This document shows, piece by piece, positions 1 to 5,528 of a stretch of 6,233 nucleotides of DNA. A program made the translations under genes and the position numbers. Position 1 is the stretch's first letter. Each line of letters starts with the position of its first letter. This DNA comes from Burkholderiales bacterium. Its GTDB lineage: Bacteria; Pseudomonadota; Gammaproteobacteria; Burkholderiales; Burkholderiaceae_C. Below the pieces are notes generated by a model. It was not told where the DNA came from, searched no databases, and worked only from the letters and a program-made list of their open reading frames with translations. The stretch covers positions 1-6,233 of the forward strand of contig CANJKD010000159.1 in the NCBI GenBank assembly GCA_947474415.1, in the 5' to 3' direction.

Positions 1-1682
1 GCGCGCGCGCGCAGCACGAAGTTGACGATCTCGTTGCGGAAGTCTTTCGGGTTGCTGATGCCGGCAGGCTTCTCGATCTTTTCAAGCTCGGCGTTCAACG
101 AGCCTCGGTCGAACACCTCGCCGGTGTCGGGGTCGCGGTATTCCTGGTCCTGGATCCAGTAGTCGGCATAGGTCACGTAGCGGTCGAAGATGTTCTGGCC
201 GTACTCGCTGTAGCTCTCAAGGTAGGCGGTCTGGATCTCCTTGCCGATGAACTCGGCATAGCGGGCCGACAGATGCTCCTTGATGAAGCCGAGGTACTTC
301 TGTTCCAGTTCGGCCGGGAACTGCTCGCGCTCGATCTGCTGCTCCAGCACGTACATCAGGTGCACCGGGTTGGCCGCCACCTCGGCGCTGTCGAAGTTGA
401 ACACCTTGGACAGGATTTTGAATGCGAAGCGCGTCGACACGCCGCTCATGCCTTCGTCGACGCCCGCGTAATCGCGGTACTCCTGGTAGCTCTTGGCGCG
501 CGGGTCGGTGTCTTTGAGGTTGTCGCCGTCGTAGATCTGCATCTTCGAAAACAGCGACGAGTTCTCGGGCTCCTTCAGGCGCGTCAGCATGGCGAACTGG
601 CTCATCATCTTGAGCGTGCCGGGGGCGCACTTGGCATCGACCAACGACGACCCGCGCAGCAGTTTCTCGTAGATCTTGACCTCTTCGCTCACTCGCAGGC
701 AGTACGGCACCTTGACGATGTAGATGCGGTCGAGGAAGGCCTCGTTGTTCTTGTTGTTGCGGAAGGTCTTCCACTCGCTCTCATTGCTGTGCGCAAGCAC
801 GATGCCGTCGAACGGGATCGCGCCGAAGCCTTCGGTGCCCTTGAAGTTGCCTTCCTGGGTGGCGGTGAGCAGCGGGTGCAAGACCTTGATGGGTGCCTTG
901 AACATCTCGACGAATTCGAGCAGCCCCTGGTTCGCCAGGCACAGGCCGCCGGAGAAGCTGTAGGCGTCAGGGTCGTCTTGCGCATAGGTTTCGAGCTTGC
1001 GGATGTCGACCTTGCCGACCAGCGCGGAGATGTCCTGGTTGTTTTCGTCGCCCGGCTCGGTCTTGGACACGCCGACCTGCCTGAGCACGCTCGGGAAGCG
1101 CTTCACGACCTTGAACTTGCGGATGTCGCCACCGAACTCTTCGAGCCGCTTCACGGCCCACGGGCTCATGATGCGCTGCAGGTAGCGCTTTGGGATGCCG
1201 TACTCTTTTTCGAGCAAGGCGCCGTCTTCCAGCGGATCGAACAGGCCCAAGGGCGACTCGTTCACCGGCGAGCCCTTGATGGCATAGAACGGCACGTGTT
1301 CCATCAACGATTTGAGGCGCTCGGCGATCGAGCTCTTGCCACCGCCCACGGGGCCCAGCAGGTAGAGGATCTGTTTCCTTTCCTCCAGCCCCTGCGCGGC
1401 ATGGCGGAAGTACGAGACCACCTGTTCGATGGCGTCTTCCATGCCGTAGAACTCGGCGAAGGCGGGGTAGATCTTGATGAGCTTGTTCGCGAACAGGCGA
1501 GACAGGCGCGGGTCGTTGCGGGTGTCGACCATCTTCGGCTCGCCGATCGCCTGGAGCATGCGCTCGGCTGCGGTGGCGTAGGCAATCGGGCTGCGCTTGC
1601 ACTCGGCAAGGTAGTCCTCGATCGAAAGTTCTTCTTCGCGGCTGCGTTCGAACCGGGCGGCGAAGTTGCTGATCACGTCCAT
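1..1682 (-). CDS. prkA: PrkA family AAA+ serine protein kinase, C-terminus cut by window edge
   Basis: This is a cytoplasmic serine/threonine kinase with an AAA+ fold (E. coli YeaG, Bacillus PrkA), linked to nitrogen starvation and stationary phase. 560 codons are visible of a family length near 640, so about 80 C-terminal residues lie off the left edge. Residues 110-118 (GPVGGGKSS) are the Walker A loop. GLLEFVE at 253-259 looks like Walker B, AHSN at 297-300 is a sensor-1-like segment, and NNEAFLDRI at 312-320 carries a conserved arginine. The stretch GMSGVSTRFAFK (411-422) begins the C-terminal kinase region. The ATG at 1682-1680 is well placed: AGGAGA (1693-1688 on this strand) lies 5 nt upstream. 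A sigma-54 type promoter lies about 215 nt upstream. In related genomes yeaH (DUF444) and spoVR genes usually follow; here they would be outside the window. The (GC)n run at 1-12 is coding sequence for the RARA segment. Family assignment is very secure. Confidence 0.97.
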   Translation of the reverse strand, partial: MDVISNFAARFERSREEELSIEDYLAECKRSPIAYATAAERMLQAIGEPKMVDTRNDPRLSRLFANKLIKIYPAFAEFYGMEDAIEQVVSYFRHAAQGLEERKQILYLLGPVGGGKSSIAERLKSLMEHVPFYAIKGSPVNESPLGLFDPLEDGALLEKEYGIPKRYLQRIMSPWAVKRLEEFGGDIRKFKVVKRFPSVLRQVGVSKTEPGDENNQDISALVGKVDIRKLETYAQDDPDAYSFSGGLCLANQGLLEFVEMFKAPIKVLHPLLTATQEGNFKGTEGFGAIPFDGIVLAHSNESEWKTFRNNKNNEAFLDRIYIVKVPYCLRVSEEVKIYEKLLRGSSLVDAKCAPGTLKMMSQFAMLTRLKEPENSSLFSKMQIYDGDNLKDTDPRAKSYQEYRDYAGVDEGMSGVSTRFAFKILSKVFNFDSAEVAANPVHLMYVLEQQIEREQFPAELEQKYLGFIKEHLSARYAEFIGKEIQTAYLESYSEYGQNIFDRYVTYADYWIQDQEYRDPDTGEVFDRGSLNAELEKIEKPAGISNPKDFRNEIVNFVLRAR

Positions 1683-1714
1683 GCTGATCTCCTGTGCGAT
1701 ACAAGAAGACGTCG

Positions 1715-1745
1715 CCAGGCTTATGGCCTTGGATTCGACGCCTGG
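1715..1745 (-). repeat. Inverted repeat in prkA leader, proximal to the start codon
   Basis: CCAGGC at 1715-1720 is the inverted copy of GCCTGG at 1740-1745, with a 19-nt loop. It directly abuts the longer 1745-1787 stem-loop and shares its last base, so the two could stack or compete. A long loop makes it weaker than its neighbour. It ends about 22 nt before the ribosome binding site. Confidence 0.4.
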
Positions 1746-1787
1746 GGAAGTTCTGATGGCACCCGGTGGGCGCCATCAGAGCTTTCC
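1745..1787 (-). promoter_or_regulatory. Long stem-loop in the prkA 5' leader
   Basis: In the minus-strand RNA, 1780-1768 pairs with 1764-1752 as a continuous 13-bp stem (one G.U at 1771/1761) closed by a 3-nt loop (1767-1765). Outer pairing continues to 1787/1745 with two mismatches. No U-run follows, so it is not a typical intrinsic terminator. It sits 63 nt upstream of the prkA ATG, downstream of the predicted sigma-54 start. It may stabilise the mRNA, attenuate, or bind a regulator. The DNA could also fold as a plus-strand RNA, but no plus-strand gene is present. Confidence 0.6.
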
Positions 1788-1835
1788 GTTCATCAGCGGA
1801 AGGGTGGCTTAAGCTTCTTGCAACTGCGCTCCTGT

Positions 1836-1855
1836 CGGTGCGTTGAAAAGCACCG
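1836..1855 (-). repeat. Small hairpin early in the prkA leader
   Basis: CGGTGC (1836-1841) and GCACCG (1850-1855) form a 6-bp stem with an 8-nt loop. It lies about 30 nt downstream of the predicted sigma-54 start. The arms are GGTGC...GCACC, the reverse order of an NtrC site (GCACC...GGTGC), so I do not call it an enhancer. With the two other inverted repeats it makes most of the 200-nt leader structured. Confidence 0.4.
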
Positions 1856-1895
1856 TCTTCACCGGGCTGCTCATCTTCAATCTCAGGTTGTCTTC

Positions 1896-1911
1896 AGCAA
1901 ACAACGTGCCG
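1896..1911 (-). promoter_or_regulatory. Sigma-54 (RpoN) -24/-12 promoter for prkA
   Basis: On the minus strand 1911 to 1896 reads CGGCACG-TTGT-TTGCT. The consensus is TGGCACG-N4-TTGCW, so only the first base differs, and the GG and GC dinucleotides are exactly 12 nt apart. It points toward prkA and predicts a transcript start near 1886-1885, giving a leader of about 200 nt. The E. coli homologue yeaG is known to be under NtrC/sigma-54 control, which supports the call. Such promoters need an enhancer-binding protein; a possible upstream site is described separately. Seen by eye only. Confidence 0.8.
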
Positions 1912-2039
1912 CGATGATTCGAGTTGACGCAGTCCGATGGAAGGAGCGTACAGGTTCGTGCAAAGTTCCGTGCGACGCATCACCGCATTCACGGGGTGGC
2001 CGTTGCTTCGTTGCGCATGGGCAGCGGCGCTGGACGCGC

Positions 2040-2050
2040 GGCACGGTGCC
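2040..2050. promoter_or_regulatory. Short palindrome, possible upstream activator site for prkA
   Basis: GGCAC-G-GTGCC is an interrupted perfect palindrome lying just after the parB stop and about 130 nt upstream of the sigma-54 -24 element, a usual distance for an enhancer. The half-sites resemble those of NtrC, but the one-base spacing is far shorter than the usual spacing. It could equally be a small hairpin at the parB 3' end. No other candidate stands out in 1912-2039, which otherwise holds nothing I recognise. Confidence 0.2.
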
Positions 2051-2076
2051 AGCTCAGGGGCTGGCGAGCCCCAGCT
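2051..2076 (-). terminator. Weak hairpin overlapping the parB stop codon
   Basis: GGGGCT (2057-2062) and AGCCCC (2067-2072) form a 6-bp stem with a 4-nt loop, extended by AGCT (2051-2054) and AGCT (2073-2076) across a 2-nt bulge. The structure covers the last codons and stop of parB. No T-tract follows on the minus strand, so intrinsic termination is doubtful; it may only protect the 3' end or be a by-product of GC-rich coding sequence. Confidence 0.25.
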
Positions 2077-2947
2077 TCTGCAGCAGGCCATTCAGCTCGT
2101 CGAGCGAACCGAAGGCGATCGCGACTTCGCCCTGTTCGCCGCGCTTGGTGCGCTTCTTGACCCGGATGTCGACCGAGGCAGTCAGCAGGTCGGCGAGTTC
2201 CTGTTCGATGCGTTGCAAATCGCGCGGCTTCTCGTGCCGGGTGCGCAGTAAGGGCGCCTGGCGGCCCGAACTGGCGCTGGCGCGGGTGACCAATTTCTCG
2301 GCCTCGCGAACACTGAGCTTCTTCGCGATGATCTCGCTGGCGGTGAGGATCTGCTGGGCACCGGCCAGCGGCAACAGGGCTCGTGCATGGCCCATGTCGA
2401 GGTCGCCGGCCATCAGCATCTGCTGCACGGGCTCGGTCAGGTTCAGCAGTCGCAGCAGGTTGCTGGCTGCACTGCGTGACCGGCCGACGGCCTGCGCCGC
2501 CTGTTCGTGCGTCAGGCCGAATTCGTCGGTCAGGCGCTTCAGGCCTTGCGCTTCTTCGAGCGGGTTCAGGTCTTCGCGCTGGATGTTTTCGATCAGGGCC
2601 ATCGCGGCAGCGGCTTCGTCGGGTACTTCTCTGACAAGCACCGGTACTTCGTCGAGGCCAGCCAGCCGCGCGGCACGCATGCGGCGCTCACCGGCAATGA
2701 CTTCGTAGCGCCCGGGGCTGATCGGGCGTACCAGGATCGGCTGCATGATGCCCTGAGCCTTGATGCTCTCGGCCAGCTCGTAGAGCGAGCCTTCGTCCAT
2801 GCGTGTCCGCGGCTGGTACTTGCCGGGCTGCAATTGCGTAAGCTTCAGCGCGTGCGGGACGGCAAGCGCCTCGCTGGCATCTTTCACGCGCGGACCGAGC
2901 AATGCTTCGAGGCCGAGGCCGAGGCCTTTGGGTTTCTTGGTGACCAT
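2054..2947 (-). CDS. parB: Chromosome-partitioning protein ParB (DNA-binding CTPase)
   Basis: ParB binds parS, closes as a CTP-dependent clamp, spreads along DNA and organises the origin region for segregation by ParA. The 297 residues are normal for a chromosomal ParB. The basic N-terminus with [10 protein letters not shown] (9-18) is the ParA-stimulating motif. GERRMRAA (86-93) and [10 protein letters not shown] (120-129) are the nucleotide-binding and clamp-gate motifs. A helix-turn-helix spans about 144-166 ([20 protein letters not shown]). A basic linker (around 222-245 and 264-269) precedes the C-terminal dimerisation segment (about 245-297). The start at 2947-2945 gives the standard ParB N-terminus, although the preceding sequence has only a weak Shine-Dalgarno. 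Its target site lies in rsmG, about 2.7 kb upstream. It is separated from parA by the hydrolase and argC, so co-transcription with parA is unlikely. Confidence 0.97.
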   Translation of the reverse strand: MVTKKPKGLGLGLEALLGPRVKDASEALAVPHALKLTQLQPGKYQPRTRMDEGSLYELAESIKAQGIMQPILVRPISPGRYEVIAGERRMRAARLAGLDEVPVLVREVPDEAAAAMALIENIQREDLNPLEEAQGLKRLTDEFGLTHEQAAQAVGRSRSAASNLLRLLNLTEPVQQMLMAGDLDMGHARALLPLAGAQQILTASEIIAKKLSVREAEKLVTRASASSGRQAPLLRTRHEKPRDLQRIEQELADLLTASVDIRVKKRTKRGEQGEVAIAFGSLDELNGLLQKLGLASP

Positions 2948-3083
2948 GTGGGGATTCTCGACGATTCGCGGCGCGTGCCAGGTTGGGCCTCACGCGGCCG
3001 CCCGACGGGCGCCTGCTCACCAGTGGCCACACCAGTGGGCCGCTTCGTGGCCCATGGGGGATCACGCCGAAGGCGTGTAAGGG
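2948..3083. repeat. Hairpin-rich spacer between hydrolase and parB
   Basis: This 136-nt gap contains successive short repeats. CGCGTG 2972-2977 pairs with CACGCG 2991-2996. CGCCCG-A-CGGGCG lies at 2999-3011. A direct repeat CACCAGTGG occurs at 3018-3026 and 3030-3038. TGGGCC 3036-3041 pairs with GGCCCA 3049-3054. CACGCC 3063-3068 pairs with GGCGTG 3072-3077. No clear promoter or T-tract is visible. It may be a dispersed intergenic repeat of the REP type or a structured parB leader; both are inference. Confidence 0.5.
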
Positions 3084-3632
3084 TCAGCTCAGCCTGCGCA
3101 GTAGCGCCCATCCTGCGGGCCAGTCACCCAGGCCTGACTCGCCGTTGATGTGCCCGCACGCGCCGATGTCGACGCACGGGCTGCCCCAGTCCGCAGCCAT
3201 CTGGGTGGCGCGCAAGGGGGCGCAGTACGGGTCGTCGCTGCTGGTCACCACCAGGCTGGCGAAGGCGAGCCGCTGGCGCACGATGGGGCGCCAGTTGAAC
3301 AGGTTCGGCGGCATGTCGTCGCGCTCGGTGTCGGGCGGGGCGACGAGCAGGGCGCCCCGCACCCGGGCGGTGTGTGGCGAATGCGCAGCCCACGCGGCGA
3401 CGAGCTGGCAGCCCAGGCTGTGCGCGGCCAGCACCACCTGCGCACTGCCCGCCTGCACCACCTCGTCGAGCCGCGCCATCCAGTCGCCACGCCGGGGCCA
3501 GAGCCAGTCGGCCTGCTCGACACGGGTGCAGCCATGCACGGCTTCCCAGTGGCTTTGCCAATGCGCGGCGTCGGAATTCAGCCAACCGGGCAAGAGCAGC
3601 GTGCGGATGGGCCGGTCAGGGTCGAATGTCAT
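3084..3632 (-). CDS. RBBP9/YdeN family alpha/beta serine hydrolase
   Basis: This 182-residue protein is a single-domain alpha/beta hydrolase of the RBBP9/YdeN (formerly DUF1234) family; the physiological substrate is unknown. The N-terminal strand and oxyanion region is [10 protein letters not shown] (11-20), followed by the family signature HWQSHWE (24-30). The nucleophile elbow is AAHSLGCQ with Ser72. SSDDPYC (131-137) supplies the likely acid Asp134, and [11 protein letters not shown] (159-169) the catalytic His161. There is no signal peptide or membrane segment, so it is cytoplasmic. An in-frame TAA 12 nt upstream of the ATG fixes the start at 3632-3630; the ribosome site is poor. It is upstream of parB on the same strand, a position I recall for this family in other Burkholderiales, and may be co-transcribed with parB. 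It is divergent from argC across 43 nt. Confidence 0.92.
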   Translation of the reverse strand: MTFDPDRPIRTLLLPGWLNSDAAHWQSHWEAVHGCTRVEQADWLWPRRGDWMARLDEVVQAGSAQVVLAAHSLGCQLVAAWAAHSPHTARVRGALLVAPPDTERDDMPPNLFNWRPIVRQRLAFASLVVTSSDDPYCAPLRATQMAADWGSPCVDIGACGHINGESGLGDWPAGWALLRRLS

Positions 3633-3675
3633 CGGGCTCGTTTATGCTTGGCGATCAGACGCTGAGGGAATTCAG
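3633..3675. promoter_or_regulatory. Divergent 43-nt intergenic region between hydrolase and argC
   Basis: This short gap must hold the 5' signals of both genes. For argC, GAGGGA at 3664-3669 lies 6 nt before the ATG and is a good Shine-Dalgarno. TATGCT at 3643-3648 could be a -10 box for argC, but no convincing -35 is seen at the right distance. On the minus strand the same AT-rich patch gives CATAAA, a poor -10. Promoters, if present, probably extend into the hydrolase coding sequence. Confidence 0.3.
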
Positions 3676-4617
3676 ATGACATACCGGGTGTTCGTCGACG
3701 GCCAGGAGGGCACGACTGGCCTGCGCATTCATGAGTATCTCGCGCAGCGCGCCGACATCGAAGTACTGCGCATCGCCGCCGACAAGCGCAAGGATGCTGC
3801 CGAGCGGGCCCGCCTGCTCAACGCCGCCGATGTGGCCTTTCTGTGCCTGCCCGACGTTGCGGCCAGGGAAGCGGCCGCGCTGGTGAGCAACCCCGACACC
3901 TGCCTGATCGACGCGAGCACGGCGCACCGCACGGACCCGGGCTGGGCTTTTGGCCTGCCGGAGCTGGCGCCGGGGCAGCGGGAGCTGATTCGTGCCGCCA
4001 AGCGCATCTCGAACCCGGGTTGCCATGCGTCGGCCTTCATTCTGCTGCTGCGCCCGCTCGTCGACGCCGGGTTGGTGCCAGCGGCGCTGCCGGTGTCGGC
4101 CACTTCGATCACCGGCTATTCCGGCGGCGGCAAGACGATGATCGAGCAGTATGAGGCGGGCGGCGATGGCCGGCTCGCAGCGCCCCGGCCGTACGCGTTG
4201 GCGTTGGCTCACAAGCACGTTCCGGAAATGATGGCGCACACCGGCCTCACCGATCGGCCGATATTCATGCCCATCGTCGGAAGCTTCTACAAGGGTTTGT
4301 CGGTAAGCGTGCCCTTACATCTGACGCAGCTAAAGGCCGGCACCAGCGTGGAGGCAATTCAAGCCGCCTTCGAGAAACGCTACAGCGCCGAACGTTTTGT
4401 TCGCGTGATGCCCTTGCGCGATCCGGCGGCGCTGGCAGATGGGTTCTTCGATGTGCAGGGCTGTAACGACACGAACCGGGTCGACATCTTCGTGTTCGCC
4501 AACGAGGCTCAAGTTATCTTGATGGCGCGGCTCGACAACCTCGGCAAAGGGGCGAGCGGGGCGGCGGTGCAGTCGATGAACCTGCACCTTGGGTTGAACG
4601 AAGCCACTGGCCTCTGA
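3676..4617 (+). CDS. argC: N-acetyl-gamma-glutamyl-phosphate reductase, type 2 (AGPR)
   Basis: It catalyses the NADPH-dependent reduction of N-acetyl-glutamyl-5-phosphate to the semialdehyde, the third step of ornithine/arginine synthesis, in the cytoplasm. The 313-residue length fits the shorter type 2 ArgC rather than the roughly 345-residue type 1. The N-terminus [13 protein letters not shown] (6-18) is the Rossmann nucleotide-binding loop. [10 protein letters not shown] (112-121) carries the catalytic Cys116. TGYSGGGK (146-153) and HKHVPEM (179-185) are conserved, with His179/His181 the candidate catalytic bases. [14 protein letters not shown] (202-215) and [12 protein letters not shown] (288-299) complete the family pattern. 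The start at 3676 has GAGGGA 6 nt upstream. It is the only plus-strand gene and no other arginine gene is adjacent. Rare codons for a high-GC genome occur (TTA for Leu214, CTA for Leu219), a faint hint of separate ancestry. Confidence 0.95.
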   Translation: MTYRVFVDGQEGTTGLRIHEYLAQRADIEVLRIAADKRKDAAERARLLNAADVAFLCLPDVAAREAAALVSNPDTCLIDASTAHRTDPGWAFGLPELAPGQRELIRAAKRISNPGCHASAFILLLRPLVDAGLVPAALPVSATSITGYSGGGKTMIEQYEAGGDGRLAAPRPYALALAHKHVPEMMAHTGLTDRPIFMPIVGSFYKGLSVSVPLHLTQLKAGTSVEAIQAAFEKRYSAERFVRVMPLRDPAALADGFFDVQGCNDTNRVDIFVFANEAQVILMARLDNLGKGASGAAVQSMNLHLGLNEATGL

Positions 4618-4660
4618 GCCCGAATGCGGGACGCGTAAACGGGCTGCGCCGCCGAAACGG
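4618..4660. other. Convergent gap between argC and parA without a clear terminator
   Basis: argC and parA end tail to tail 43 nt apart. A 4-bp stem CCCG-AATG-CGGG (4619-4630) and a long-looped GCCCG (4618-4622)/CGGGC (4640-4644) pair are present, but there is no T-tract on either strand. Termination is probably Rho-dependent, or the two transcripts overlap. Confidence 0.3.
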
Positions 4661-5428
4661 TCAGGCGCCGAGGCGGGCCGACATTTCTTTTGCGAACTCG
4701 ACGAAGGCTTGCGCGCCTTTTGAGGCAGGGTCGAACACGACGCCAGGCAGACCGTAGCTCGGCGCCTCGGCGAGGCGCACATTGCGCGGTATGACGGTGT
4801 TGAACACCTTGTCGCCGAAATGCGCCTTGAGTTGCTCGCTGACCTGCTGCTGCAAGGTGATGCGCGGGTCGAACATCACCCGCAGAAGGCCGATGATCTC
4901 GAGCTCAGGGTTCAGGTTGGCGTGCACCTGCTTGATGGTATTCACCAGATCGCTCAGGCCTTCGAGTGCGAAATACTCGCACTGCATTGGCACCACCACG
5001 CCGTGCGCGCAGCACAGGCCGTTCAGCGTGAGCAAACTCAGCGACGGCGGGCAATCGATCAGCACGAAGTCGTAGTCGGCAGCCACCGCCACCAAGGCGC
5101 CTTTCAGCCGGCGGTCCCGGCGTTCGAGTTGCACCAGTTCCACTTCGGCGCCGGCCAGTTCGCGGTTCGCGCCGAGCACGTCGTAGCCGGCCTTCGCGCT
5201 GTGCTGTCGCGCTTCCGCGATGGTTGCGTTCTCCAGCAGCACGTCGTAGACCGAAAGTTCAAGTGCCCGTTTGTCGACACCCGATCCCATCGTGGCATTG
5301 CCCTGCGGATCGAGGTCAACCACCAGAACCCGTAGGCCGATCTGGCTCAGGCCGGCGGCCAGGTTCACGGTGGTTGTGGTCTTTCCGACGCCGCCCTTTT
5401 GATTGGCAATGCAGAAGATTCTGGCCAT
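4661..5428 (-). CDS. parA: Chromosome-partitioning ATPase ParA (Soj)
   Basis: ParA is a deviant Walker-type ATPase that binds nucleoid DNA as an ATP dimer and is released by ParB, moving the parS complex and segregating origins. With the start at 5428-5426 the protein has 255 residues, begins MARIFCIANQ and matches the short chromosomal class without an N-terminal helix-turn-helix. KGGVGKTT (11-18) is the deviant Walker A with signature Lys11 and catalytic Lys16. VVDLDPQGNAT (36-46) is the A' motif and FVLIDCPPS (121-129) the Walker B with Asp125. PRNVRLAEAPSYG (214-226) is the conserved C-terminal segment. The frame stays open to an upstream ATG at 5509, which would add 27 residues unlike the family. 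Neither start has a purine-rich ribosome site. It lies 95 nt downstream of rsmG and is separated from parB by argC and the hydrolase. Confidence 0.96.
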   Translation of the reverse strand: MARIFCIANQKGGVGKTTTTVNLAAGLSQIGLRVLVVDLDPQGNATMGSGVDKRALELSVYDVLLENATIAEARQHSAKAGYDVLGANRELAGAEVELVQLERRDRRLKGALVAVAADYDFVLIDCPPSLSLLTLNGLCCAHGVVVPMQCEYFALEGLSDLVNTIKQVHANLNPELEIIGLLRVMFDPRITLQQQVSEQLKAHFGDKVFNTVIPRNVRLAEAPSYGLPGVVFDPASKGAQAFVEFAKEMSARLGA

Positions 5429-5472
5429 GGGGCGTAAGGAAAGGTTGTGGGCTGCTTGGCGCCAGGTACGCA

Positions 5473-5488
5473 CAGGATGGGGGTCCTG
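5473..5488 (-). repeat. Small hairpin in the parA leader
   Basis: CAGGA (5473-5477) and TCCTG (5484-5488) form a 5-bp stem with a 6-nt loop, about 45 nt upstream of the parA ATG and downstream of the predicted -10 box. The gap 5429-5523 otherwise shows no gene. It could shape translation of a parA message that lacks a visible Shine-Dalgarno, but a stem this short can occur by chance. Confidence 0.25.
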
Positions 5489-5522
5489 CACGCCGGGCAA
5501 AGGATGCATTGCCCGTATGGTG

Positions 5523-5528
5523 ATTATA
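5523..5528 (-). promoter_or_regulatory. Perfect TATAAT -10 box for parA, overlapping the rsmG stop
   Basis: On the minus strand 5528-5523 reads TATAAT, and the rsmG stop codon TAA (5526-5524) lies inside it. The predicted transcript start is near 5516, giving a parA leader of roughly 88 nt. The -35 region at 16-18 bp spacing is poor (around ATCTGC), so the promoter may be weak or activated. It is one of the few AT-rich spots in the region. If the upstream ATG at 5509 were used, the message would be almost leaderless. Confidence 0.45.

Noticed and set aside
1..12. GC dinucleotide run as a simple repeat
   Set aside because: It encodes the RARA residues of PrkA, expected in this family, in a GC-rich genome.
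967..1776. Minus-strand open frame of 269 codons overlapping the start of prkA
   Set aside because: It is Arg/Pro/Gly-rich shadow sequence in an alternative frame of prkA, without a recognisable family.
1836..1855. GGTGC...GCACC as an NtrC binding site
   Set aside because: The half-sites are in the reverse order of the NtrC consensus and lie downstream of the predicted transcript start.
273..2708. Very long plus-strand open frame (811 codons)
   Set aside because: It lies antisense to prkA and parB and across the gap between them. Its composition (His/Leu/Val/Asp-rich) is the mirror of GC-rich minus-strand coding sequence, and no domain is recognisable.
2983..3675. Upstream extension of the argC reading frame
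   Set aside because: The frame is open to 2983 but this part is antisense to the hydrolase and has no ArgC-like sequence. The ATG at 3676 has a good ribosome site and gives the standard N-terminus.
5429..5509. 27-residue N-terminal extension of ParA
   Set aside because: The extra residues do not look like any ParA N-terminus and the MARIFCIANQKGG start is the family norm. Kept only as an alternative.
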